The notes under the pieces: model-generated | What the model was told of the DNA's origin: nothing | The model's database searches: none | Seen by the model: only the letters and a program-made list of their open reading frames with translations | Program-made: the position numbers and the translations under genes | Source: Paramecium pentaurelia | Lineage: Eukaryota > Ciliophora > Oligohymenophorea > Peniculida > Parameciidae | Length of the DNA stretch: 64,000 nucleotides | Assembly: GCA_905183005.1 (NCBI GenBank) | Contig: CAJJDO010000104.1 | Span: 62,001 to 126,000 of the forward strand | Direction: 5' to 3' | Shown: positions 12,792 to 23,188 of the stretch, in pieces | Numbering within the stretch: position 1 is the stretch's first letter | Layout of the letters: every line of letters begins with the position of its first letter

Positions 12792-13630
12792 ATGGCTTAA
12801 GTATTTAATTCAAAGGTTAGCATTATCACAAAATCAGAGATCAGATATGAGGGTACTATTTATTAAATTAATCCTTAATAATAAACAATTGCATTGAAAG
12901 ATGTACGTTCATTTGGAACGGAGGGTAGAAGGCCTGGTATAATTTTAAATAATTTATTTAAGATCATGAAATACCCCCAAATTAATAAAGCTATGATATT
13001 TTAGTGTTTAAAGCAGCTGAAATTAAAGGTTTCAAAACTTTAGAAGAGAATAAGTCTGAAGATCTGAAATTCGAGAATGTCAAATAAGAAAATTAATCCT
13101 AATAACCTTAAAATCTCCAACCACCTTAAAATATTGAATAAATAGAGCAGTAATAAGAGTTTAGAGGGTAATTCTAAAATAATTTCCCATAAAATTAATA
13201 AATAAAATCAAATGGAACAAATCCTAGAGCTTTTGATTTCGATGAAATGCTTTAAAAAGCAAATGAAATAGAGAAAATTAAAAAGCAAGAGGGTAAACCT
13301 AAATATAATCCTACTTCGTTTTTCGATTCTCTTTCTACTAGTACTTAAAAATAAGATAGATAAACTCAACAAAGAAATTAAAATTAGATTGACACAGATA
13401 CTTTTGGTAATTTTTATAAATAAAGATAACATAACAACAATAATAATAATGGATAAAGGAGAAATAACAATAACAATAATTATAATTATAATAATAAAAA
13501 TAATAATAATAATAATTATTATAGAAGAAAAAATAATGATCCATAAAGAGTTGTTTATGTAGAAAAATAATCTTTAGAATAATATTAATAATAACCATAA
13601 TCATAATAATAATAACAATAATAGCAATGA
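12792..13630 (+). CDS. Scd6/Lsm14 (RAP55) family mRNA-binding protein
   Basis: 270-residue protein of the P-body and translation-repressor family. The N-terminal Lsm14-type domain is seen in SIITKSEIRYEGTIY, ALKDVRSFGTEGRRP and YDILVFKAAEIKGF. Downstream come the family's short boxes in order: FDF-like AFDFDEML (about residue 139), FFD box YNPTSFFDSL (about 165), and TFG box DTDTFGNFYKQR (about 195). The tail is rich in Asn, Arg and Gln in place of the usual RGG repeats, a common low-complexity swap in this code. One intron, 12937-12962 (26 nt), ends AAG and joins REGRRP to DHEIPP as in homologues. Confidence 0.92.
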
Positions 13631-13735
13631 ATATCAAATTTGTTATTATTTAAATAAAATATAAAAAAATAAATACTAAATATTTATAATATTTATATAT
13701 TCTTTCACATTTTAATCAATATATAATTTAAATAA

Positions 13736-14732
13736 ATGGTAAAATATTGCTAAAGTTGTAATGTTTAGAAGGCATTCATGGTAAGACCAAAAACTGGAAA
13801 TCTGATTTGCCAAAATTGCTTTTTTTAAGCATTTGAGGATGAAATTCATCATACAATCATATCTAATTAAATGTTTAAACCTGGTGAAAAAATTGCAATT
13901 GCTGCTTCAGGAGGTAAAGATTCAACAGTCTTAGTTCATGTTATTACTTTGTTAAATAAGAAATATAATTATGGATTGAATTTATACTTATTATCAATTG
14001 ATGAAGGAATCAAAGGATATAGAGATGATTCTTTAGAAACAGTTAAATAGAATTAAATTACATATCAATTAGATTTAAGAATCTTATCATATAAAGAACT
14101 CTTTAATTGGTCTATGGATGAGGTTGTTGCATAAATTGGTCTTAATAATAATTGCACATATTGTGGAGTATTTAGAAGACAAGCATTAGATAGAGGTGCA
14201 ATATAATTAGGAGTTGATAAAATCATTACTGGACATAATGCAGATGATATGGCAGAAACATTTTTAATGAATCTATTAAGAGGAGATATATTTAGATTAC
14301 CAAAATCAACTGCAATTATTACAGGAGATGATGGAGATAATGGAATTGCTACATTACCTAGATGTAAACCATTTAAATACACTTATGAAAAAGAAATTGT
14401 TATGTATGCTCATTATAAAAAACTCATTTATTTCAGTACAGAATGCACTTATTCTCCTAATGCATTTAGAGGACATGTTAGAGAATTAATTAAGAATTTA
14501 GAAGCTATAAGGTATTATCATATATAATATATTTTATAGACCTAGTGCAGTAATTGATTTAATTCATTCTTGTGAATAATTAGATGCTCCTAATTAAAAT
14601 TAAAAAATGCCATAAAAGTAATTATGCTAAAAATGCAATTTATTATCATCAAATAAAATTTGTAAGGCATGTACATTACTTGAATCATTAAATTAAGGAA
14701 GAGCAAAATAAATTTTATAAATTTAAGATTGA
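13736..14732 (+). CDS. CTU1: Cytosolic tRNA 2-thiolation ATPase Ncs6/Ctu1
   Basis: 322-residue enzyme that activates the wobble uridine of tRNAs for Glu, Gln and Lys for 2-thiolation, working with Ncs2/Ctu2 and the Urm1 sulfur carrier. Seen in order: N-terminal zinc ligands YCQSCN and ICQNCF, PP-loop AASGGKDSTVL (about residues 58-68), CTYCGVFRRQAL with a catalytic Cys pair, GHNADDMAETFLMNLLRGD, CTYSPNAFRGH, and C-terminal zinc-binding CQKCN and CKAC. One intron, 14512-14539 (28 nt). Length fits the family. This is notable here because Gln-tRNAs in this code must also read TAA and TAG. Confidence 0.95.
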
Positions 14733-15430
14733 TGTTATATATAAATCTTCCAATAAACATCAAATTTTTAATAAATATAAAAAATAATCATTAAAAACAT
14801 AAGTAAAAATAAAAAGATTAAAAAATATGATAGTTTCCTTTTTAAAAAATTTATTAATATTCTCTATTCTTATAATCAATTTACAATTGATCACAATATA
14901 AATATTGATTAATCAAACGAAATGACTATTGATCAAATTATTTCTTCCAATTTATAAGATAAATTAAGTTATTATGATAAATAAGATAGTTTTAATGAAT
15001 ATTAAAGGAATTTAATGCTTAAGAATAAATAATTTAAATTAGGTCAGAATCATGTATATAAATAAAAAGAATGATAATGTAATTCATTAGTAACTTAAAA
15101 TGTAGCAATTTAAATAAAGAAGAGCAAATATTTTTTAATTATAAATGAGCTAATTAAAAATTTAAAGTTTTTAAAATTAGTTTCATAAAATATATTTAAT
15201 GTAAAAAACTTTAAAAGTTATACTCTAAAAACAATAAATAGAAATGTATAAAATTTCAATAAGATTCAAAATTTTTCAAATAATAAATTGAATATTATCA
15301 ATAATATTATGATAATTTTGTTATATATATTTAATCTCTTTAAATATTTACTATTACTTCTATTAATTAATAATGAAGGAAATATATTTGAGGTCTATTT
15401 GATTTATTTAATGATACATTTAATTAAATG
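14733..15430. other. Intergenic with a possible relic or tiny gene
   Basis: A + frame that continues past the Ctu1 stop is open and protein-like around 14810-15071 (YDSFLFKKFINILYSYNQF, then ATG 14922 to TGA 15072, 50 codons). It lacks an upstream ATG in frame. An intron of 37 nt (15054-15090) would extend it but is longer than usual. It could be a gene fragment, a spliced micro-gene or chance openness in AT-rich DNA. Confidence 0.3.
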
Positions 15431-16333
15431 TCATTTTATTTATCTATCTTCTCTCAATTATTTATAAACTCCAGATATTATACACAAGGCCCCGATAGCA
15501 CCATTTATACTCAAAATAGAATGAAAAACAAAAAAATCTATTATTATAATGTAAATCATTTAGGAATATGAATAGTTACATATCTTATCATAGGTAACCA
15601 TTGTTTATGCTCTAAATTTTATAATTTAAGCTAAAAGTGTAAAGGTACTAAATCCTAAAGTATAGAAAAAGTAACCTTCAAAATACTCAAATTTAGCAAT
15701 ATATTATTACTATAAACTTGACAAAAATAGCATAATAATATTAAAATAAGTAACAGTAACTGATGAAGGTATTTAAGTGCCAATTTATTTCATTATAATG
15801 AATGCATAGGATTAAATAATGCTACAAATCAAGATACATAAGCATCCAATTATATGTTAGATTGGATCCTTAGATTAAAATGAAGGATTTGCAATTAAAA
15901 TCACTCCTATAATGCATAAAATTGAATTAAAAAGTCTTGATTTAGTAATTCCTTCTTTATTCATTATACTAACCATTATTTAGCTCCATATAGAATTTGT
16001 ACAAAATAGAATTACTGCCTCTGATAAAGAGATCAAGTTTACACCATAAAAGTAGAATAATGTTCCAATACCAATGCCTACTTAAGACCTAATAATGTGA
16101 GGCATTTTTTCTTTTGGATACATATTTTAATTAAATTGTACAAGATGTAGAGTGATAAAGGATATAAATGAAGTTACAAACATGAATTGGGGAACAACAG
16201 TAAAATGACCGCATTTGTAAAAAGTAGCCTATACAGCATGGAAAAAATAAGCAATCAACATATATGCTATTGCCATTTAAAGTGTATGAGTATTTTCTAG
16301 TTGTTTTATAGAAATGGTTATCTTTTTTAACAT
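15431..16333 (-). CDS. Drug/metabolite transporter superfamily membrane protein
   Basis: Intronless 300-residue integral membrane protein with about ten hydrophobic segments in two similar halves of five, the layout of the EamA/DMT superfamily (SLC35-like). The first half begins MAIAYMLIAYFFHAVQATFYK and contains IGTLFYFYGVNLISLSEAVIL, with the conserved pattern in which the fourth helix precedes a small-residue motif. The second half has LFNSILCIIGVILIANPS and a terminal NGAIGALCIISGVYKQL. Substrate cannot be told. It is divergent from the coiled-coil gene at 16409, with 75 bp that include an AT dinucleotide run. Confidence 0.8.
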
Positions 16334-16408
16334 ATCTTAGAGTTTAATAATAAATATAAATTTAATTAAATAGCACTGTTATAAATATTATATATATATA
16401 TATATAAA

Positions 16409-17711
16409 ATGTCTTATTCATAAAAAAACTTTCTAAATTAGCCATTTTATTCTCCTGCAAAATTTGAGAATGATTAAAAAGATTTGATGATTTCATAATT
16501 GAAGGCTGAAAACTTTGAACTTAAACAAAATGATAGAGATTATTAAGAATTGGCTACACATTTGAAATCATTAGAGCATAGGTGAAATCACATATAATAG
16601 TAGATATAATATGTTACATGAAGAGAAGATGAGAAATGAAGTAGAATTTAGAAATAGAAGTGATTAGACATTAAAGACAATTGCTAATTTGAGAAATGAA
16701 ATTGATAATTTGAAATCCTAGTTAACTGATAAACATATAGAAAATTAAGAGATGAAAGCAGAGAATTTGGCATTTAAAGAGATAACAGAGCATAGAACTT
16801 AAGAAAATCAAAGAGTAAAAAGTGACATTGCATTATTGTAAGAAAACAATAGAAAATTATATGAAGAAAAGCTTAGATTAGAAACAGAATTATAAGCAGC
16901 TAAAGATGAAAGAAAAAGGTAATGAATAACAAAATATTAATAGATTATTACATGATAGAGAAATATTAAATAATACTTATGAAGATGTATTGGATAAATT
17001 AAATGAAAAAGAAAAGTAGTTTTCTTAATTGTAGACTGAATATGATAATCTCGAAAAGTAGGCATTAATTTATAAGGCTGATGTAGAAAATGTATTTATT
17101 ATTATATTGGAATATCTAGATTAATAATGAAGTGAAATCAAAGAATGAAAACCTTAAATATACAAGAATGTAATATTAAGAAGCTTAGAATTATATTTCA
17201 TAATTATAAAATGATTTAGAAGAATTACATAAGTAGAAAGAGAAGTTTAAATAAGAGAGTTTGCTTTATTAAAAAAACTATTAGTAAGAGGCTGATACTT
17301 GCATGGAATTAAATGCTTAAGTGATTTAATTAGATCAAACAGTTAAACATCAAGAGAAAACAATAATTGATTAGAGAAATGAGATTGAGAGATTGAAGTC
17401 TATGCATATGGAATGTTTGGAAACTACTGAAGAATTAAATCATGAATTAGAATTGGCTAGAAGAATTAATGATTAATTTGAACATTAACATAGAGATGTA
17501 TTTCATTATATTATATATATATATATAGGTTATGGAAGAATTGGATAAGTTATCATTAACAGAGGAATAAGCTGCTATGACAAGGGCTACAAAATATAAG
17601 GAATTAAAGACTAAATTAATTATGGGAACTAAGCAATTATAGTAGTTCTCATCTCCATTTAAGAGATTTTCAACAAACAAAAAATCTTAGCTGAAATAAT
17701 ATGAATTTTGA
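16409..17711 (+). CDS. Coiled-coil protein
   Basis: 399-residue protein that is heptad-rich almost throughout (LKAENFELKQNDRDYQEL, LRNEIDNLKSQL, LKTKLIMGTKQLQQF), so it likely forms a long coiled coil, as in ciliary, basal-body or cortical scaffold proteins. No catalytic motif is visible. Four introns: 16582-16600 (19 nt, very short), 16919-16943 (25 nt), 17092-17119 (28 nt) and 17498-17528 (31 nt, containing an AT run). Without the 19-nt intron the frame breaks at TGA within 40 bases, which supports it. The C terminus FSSPFKRFSTNKKS is basic. Only 47 bp separate its stop from the phosphatase start. Confidence 0.82.
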
Positions 17712-17758
17712 AAGTGATTTATTACTATAAATATTTTAATTTTTAACAGCTTTTGAAT

Positions 17759-19299
17759 ATGATTGAAATACGAAGACCACTTTCAGAAAAGAATTTGGGG
17801 AATAGATCAAGCAAAGATTTGCAAAGACCAAATTCATCCAGTTCACAATAGAAATAGAATTTGTAAACAATGAAAAGTTCAATATAATTACAAAAACAAA
17901 ATCAAAACTTTTATTCTAAATATTTTAGTAATAAGGATTAAAAAGAGAATATTGAAATACGTTCCAATGTTGAAAGAAATCCATCAGCTAAATAAAAATA
18001 GACACCTTAAGATTATAAAAAATTATAGGATAAACTCCTTTATTTAGAAAATAAAATTTCATCAATAAAATCTCATATTGATAATAGTTAGAGATAATCC
18101 AAAAATAATATAGCATCAAAGTTTTTCTCATAAAATACATAAAATAATCAGAATTCAATCTAAGTATAAAAGTCTGTGTAAATTGATTTTACAAATAGAG
18201 GATAGAAAGAATAAAGAGAATTAACTCCTTAATAATAGAATAAATTAAAGTCAAGTACTCTAATTAATAATAATAATACTAATAATAATGAATATAAATC
18301 TTCTATTGAAGGTACTATAATTAAGAAACCAAGTTTATCTACTTTTGTTACTTAAGTTAAAGCTCCTTTATCTGAAAATAAAAATAACTTTAAAAACCTA
18401 AAACCAGATTCTGCAAAAGCTGGTAGTTCAATTAAGACAAATTTTAAAAGGAAAAATTCTTAAGAAAAACCAGTAGAATCTTTATTTTTATATTATATCT
18501 CTTCAATTATTAAAGGATATATGTAACCTGAAATAACAAGACCAATTGAATTAATTAGAGAACATTTACTCTAAACTATGCAAGCATCTTAATTTTAGAA
18601 ATCAGTTAAAATAATAACTAATTTTGAAGATAAAAAAGTTAATTTACCTTCCACAAATAAAAAAACAATAGTATTTGATTTAGATGAAACTTTAATTCAT
18701 TGTAATGAATCAACTCAAATTCAAGGAGATGTGATATTACCTATTAAATTCCCATCTGGAGAGATTATAGAGGTATGATAAGAGTTAATATATTAGGCTT
18801 CAATAAATATTAGACCTTATGCATAATAAGTATTATAGACTTTAAATAAACATTTTGAAATCATAGTTTTTACTGCATCACATTCTTGTTATGCAAATGT
18901 AGTCATTGATTATTTAGATCCAAATAAAAATGTGATTGCTCATAGATTTTTTAGAGATAGTTGTATGTAAACAGAAGAAGGAGCATATATAAAAGATTTA
19001 AGAGTAATTGGAAATAGATCTTTAAATGATATGGTTTTAGTGGATAATGCAGCATATTCTTTCTGTCTTTAACCATTAAATGGAATTCCAATTATTAATT
19101 ATTATGATAATAAAATGGATTAAGTAAGTTTTTGTAGTGATTGTAGGAACTGCTATATTTGCAAAACTATTTAATGTCATTAAGATCAGTTCGAGATGTT
19201 AGATAATATAATAGTTAAAATCTGAAATTAGATAAATTTACACAATTTACAGATCCTATTGATTTATTGCAATCTCTTTATAAAGATTATATCCCTTGA
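17759..19299 (+). CDS. FCP/SCP-type (NIF domain) phosphatase
   Basis: 497-residue HAD-superfamily phosphatase. The C-terminal half carries the catalytic signature KTIVFDLDETLIHC (near residue 308), then NIRPYAQQVLQTLNKHFEIIVF, TASHSCYANVVIDYLD, and VLVDNAAYSFCLQPLNGIPI, the NIF/FCP1 domain in the order of CTDSPL2-like proteins. Such enzymes remove phosphates from Ser/Thr in RNA polymerase II CTD or other proteins. The first 280 residues are Ser/Asn/Gln-rich and unstructured, a likely regulatory extension. Introns: 18773-18796 (24 nt) and 19124-19146 (23 nt). The catalytic DLDET is intact. The precise substrate is not inferable. Confidence 0.9.
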
Positions 19300-19531
19300 T
19301 TAGTATCAAAATATATAAATTTAATTAAAGTTCTTCATAATTTTTGATGATCTTGTTTATTATTTTACAATCAATTTATAATTGTTGATTCAATTTCAAA
19401 AGTCTATAAATCATTATATTACTGATCTTGATTATTTAAATTACATTCAAGAGAAAATCAAAATGGATTTAGACATTTAAGTTTAATGATATGATTATTG
19501 GATAAATTAATAAAAATAATTATTGTAAAAA

Positions 19532-21043
19532 ATGGAAGATTTTGAAATATTAGATTTTCTTGAATTATAACAAGAATAGTAAGGAATAGATAAGACAGCA
19601 AGATTTTTACAAAAGTAGATATAAAATGGTTTCAAAATCAGTATAGTGATTAAAAAATAACATAAGTTTGCATTAGCTCCTTTGCAATAAAAGAAAAATG
19701 ATTTATTCTCTAAATAACACTAACCTATGGATGTTGTATAATGTAATTTAATAATAGACTAGTTAAAGTTCTGAACAAACTGAGAATAATGATAAATAAG
19801 GTTCTTCAACATCTTCACATTCTAGTGTCAAAATGAATAAGAAATTAATTATTCCTCCAACCTAAAATGAAACACCTGAATAGAATAATAATGAATAAAA
19901 GAGTGAAAAATCTGATGATGATTAAATTTCCTTATATTCAAAGAAAAATTGCAGTTTTGAACATTTGTTAAAGGACAATTTATTAAGTCAAAAGATTCAA
20001 ACTGGATTGTCATTTATGAAAGATGGTAATTAGAAAATGGCTTTAGAGAAGATGATGGATGCATATAGAGAAGGAAATGAGAAATTAAAATAATGTTAAG
20101 ATTAATAGTAGATTTCTGTATTAATAATAATTTGTATTTAATCACTTTGTTATGCATCTTAACTTTTAATGGATTTTGGACAATTTAGTGAATCTTAAAA
20201 GTAATAATACATTTTTGAATAATAGATGTTTAGATAAATGTTTAAATTAATTCGAAATAAATGATTTTGATTTAAAATGCAAAATATACATTACAAAGGC
20301 ATAATGCAACTTACTTAATAATTAATATTTATAATGTTTAGATAATTATAATAAAGCATTAATTTAATATGAATAAATTAATTGGAGATTAGAAGTTGCT
20401 AAATTATTAGTTAAAATCTCATTTGTTTATGCTTTATTAAGTAATATTAAATATATATATTTATTAATAAATAGATGATTTTACTGATGCAAAGAAGATA
20501 TGTTATGAAGGCTTATAAATTTTGTAGAGTAAACTATCACATACTGATCCAAGGATATATGATACTTATTATACATTGGGATGTATCTACTATCTTGAAA
20601 AGGATTATGATTTTGCATTGGAATATTTAAATTAATCTAAAGAAGGATTCATTAAATTGTAATAAAATTATCACATTATCAATTTCAAATAGATATGGAG
20701 AATAACATTTAAGCATAATAAGGATTCTTAATTTATAGGGAGTGATTAACCATTTATAAGGAAATAGTATTGATGCCATGGAACTCTATGAATAGATTGT
20801 TTGCTTATATGGGTATATGAACATTACAAAATTTATAGTGATTCATAAAATATTGGATTAGCTCTAGTATTAAATAATCTAGCCTTAGTATATTTGGATA
20901 GGATGAAATTTAAGAGTGCCAAATTGTCATTTGATAAGGCTACTGCTATTTTGAAAGTATATCTCAATGAATAACATCCTACTTTTAAAAGAGTTGAGAA
21001 GAATAAGAAATTATTTGTTGCAGCTACTTTATCTTATCTATGA
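19532..21043 (+). CDS. Tetratricopeptide-repeat protein, kinesin-light-chain-like
   Basis: 456-residue protein. The N-terminal 140 residues are polar and low-complexity (GSSTSSHSSVKMNKK). The rest is made of helical pairs typical of TPRs: AYREGNEKLKQC, QCLDNYNKALIQYEQINWRLEVAK, DAKKICYEGLQILQSK, YYTLGCIYYLEKDYDFALEYL, ALVLNNLALVYLDRMKFKSAK. The last resembles the 42-residue repeats of kinesin light chain. Five introns were needed: 19736-19757, 20201-20225, 20441-20474 (34 nt), 20659-20692 (34 nt) and 20813-20838. It is presumably a scaffold that binds partners; no enzyme motif is seen. Confidence 0.82.
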
Positions 21044-21103
21044 TTTTAATGATTTTAATTTCGTAATTTTTTCAAAAATTATATTAAAAGATTTTCATTA
21101 ACT

Positions 21104-21989
21104 ATGGTATAAATATTTCATCTATTATACAAAAGCCAAAAGCACCAAAGACCAATAAATCAAAGAAAATTTCTAAAAAGATTGCAGACAGAAAAAAGAA
21201 TCCTTTGTTTGTTAAGGAAGCTAAGAATTTTAGAATTGGAAATGATGTTCAACCAAAGCGTGATTTATCAAGATATGTGAGATGGCCTCGTTATATCCTT
21301 CTTCATAGATAAAAAAAGATTTTATTACAAAGAATTAAAGTACCTGCAGCTATTCATTAATTTAGCAAAACACTTGATAAAAATTAAAGTAAATAACATA
21401 TTTAACATTAGGTTCTAAGGTTTATTCTTTATTGAAAAAATATTCTCCAGAAACAAAGACAGAAAAGAAATAAAGATTAATCAAGGCTGCAGAATAAAAA
21501 ACATAAAATTAAAAACCTGATTCAAAAAAAGTAAATGTTCTTAAATTTGGATTAAATCATGTGACAACATTAGTTGAAACAAAAAAAGCCAAATTAGTTT
21601 TAATTGCATATGATGTAGATCCAATTGAATTAGTAGTTTGGTTACCATAATTATGCAGAAGATAAGAAGTACCATTTGCTTTTGTTAAAAGTAAATATAT
21701 AATATTATTTATTTATTAGATAAGGCTAGATTAGGAGCTTTGGTTCATTAAAAAACTGCTACTTGTGTTGCATTGACTGAAGTAAGAAAAGAAGATTAAG
21801 CTGAATTTGATAACTTAGTATAAGATTATAAAATATATTAAGGCTAGAGATTTAAGATAACATTATAATGAGAATCATGAATTATTGAGAACTATTGGAG
21901 GAGGTCAAGTAGGAATAAAGTCTAGACATTAATAAGAGGCATTGAAGAAAGCATTAGAATTAGAAGAACTCAAAAAAACAAGTTAATGA
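21104..21989 (+). CDS. RPL7A: Large-subunit ribosomal protein eL8 (L7A)
   Basis: 259-residue ribosomal protein of the 60S subunit. Characteristic segments: NPLFVKEAKNFRIGNDVQP, DLSRYVRWPRYILLHRQKK, IHQFSKTLDKNQ, KKYSPETKTEKKQRL, and the L7Ae RNA-binding core HVTTLVETKKAKLVLIAYDVD, IELVVWLPQLCRR, ARLGALVHQKTATCVALTEV. Four introns: 21107-21135, directly after the start ATG and ending AAG; 21389-21411; 21691-21719; 21818-21842, ending AAG. The last is required: without it the frame breaks just before the conserved HYNENHELLRTIGGG end. An intron right after ATG is frequent in ribosomal protein genes and may enhance expression. Confidence 0.95.
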
Positions 21990-22195
21990 TGTATATTAAT
22001 AAAATATAGAAAAAATATTATAAATTTTAAGTTATCATTTTTTATTTATTGTTATATTTATTCATTTTAAAAAAGAAAGATTAGAATATATATATTTTTA
22101 TTATATTTTTACATATATATTTTGTATTTTAATAAAAAAATGAAATATTTGATAATGGAATACAAAAGTTTGTTATTAAGATGACAACCATAAAC

Positions 22196-23168
22196 TCATT
22201 AAATTATTTCATATTGTATTAGATGTTTTTTCTTAAATGAAAAGTCTTATTTTTTTTTTTGTTACCATTTACCTTCATTTTCAAAATAAAAGAAAGGTCC
22301 TTTAATAACTTTTTCATTTTCTTCATCTTTCTAATTCATATAATTTAAAATTACATATTAGTAATGTTTATCTTTCTTCATCCATAATCCATGTTTAGTA
22401 TTGTATAACCATTAATTTTTTATTAATTCTCTTGCTGCCATCAATTATTCAGTAGGTTCTTTATGATAATAAAATACATAGAATAATGTATCACTACTTA
22501 ATTAACTGAATACTGAATTTGGTAGCATTTTGTATTTAGGTAACAAACTATTTAGATTCAATTTTTCTTTAAATGTAGGAGGCTAATAATAATCATTTTT
22601 TTATGGCCTATCATTATAACTAAAGTCCATCATTTTAATTTTATAAGCAGCTGAATTTTAATCTACTAATTAAGCTTGTTAAGTTGCAGCTTTTTGATCA
22701 AAAGGCTCAATTGTTAATCTATTTGGTTATAAGATTTTATCATTCCAAACAGTTGGTACCATTTTAGTTTAATATAATTGATTTATCAACTAAATGATTG
22801 ATATTAAATATACTTGATTAATATCTTATTCATGCTCTGGATTATCTAAATTTTAATACATGATATCCAAAAGCATCATCAATTTTTACCATTTCTTATC
22901 CTAAATGAGAATTAGAAGCATTTTACATCTATTACTAAATGCATTAAATCTTCATTTAATTATTTCATTTTATCAATTTGATTTTGAAGAGTTTTTAATT
23001 TGATTTATCTGTCTTGGCCTCCTTGAGTTTTTCTTTTCTAATTATGGAATTTAATTATACTTTTTTTATGTCTTGATTGATTTCTTATGCTCTCTATTCA
23101 AGCATATTAATTTGATCCTTTAATTATGTTTGGCGACTTTAAAATGAGATGCCAGATTATTAAATCAT
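22196..23168 (-). CDS. CCR4-NOT complex subunit, NOT3/NOT5-like
   Basis: 307-residue protein. The C-terminal third is a NOT2/3/5 domain: YKMLPNSVFSQLSSDTLFYV, FYYHKEPTEQLMAARELIKN, QWLYNTKHGLWMKKDK, and PFFYFENEGKWQQKKKQDF. These match the family's aromatic-rich core, including the W-x-Q-R/K-K motif. The N terminus is a short coiled coil (LKDQINMLEQRAQEINQDIKK), much reduced compared with yeast Not5 or human CNOT3. In the CCR4-NOT complex this module helps mRNA deadenylation. Introns: 23038-23060 (23 nt) and 22901-22926 (26 nt). An 11-A run near the C terminus was counted carefully to keep the frame. Start lies 20 bp after the ATPase stop. Confidence 0.88.
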
Positions 23169-23188
23169 TAATAAATATAATGAATATA

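Noticed and set aside
13338..13637. Aromatic-rich minus-strand frame opposite the Lsm14 gene
   Set aside because: It is the antisense of an Asn-rich coding tail; low complexity and no independent support.
14065..14382. Minus-strand frame of about 105 codons opposite Ctu1
   Set aside because: The plus strand here encodes conserved catalytic parts of Ctu1, so the antisense frame is a shadow.
21811..21850. Apparent +1 frameshift near the end of the eL8 gene, possible programmed frameshifting
   Set aside because: A 25-nt intron ending AAG (21818-21842) gives an exact match to the family spacing.
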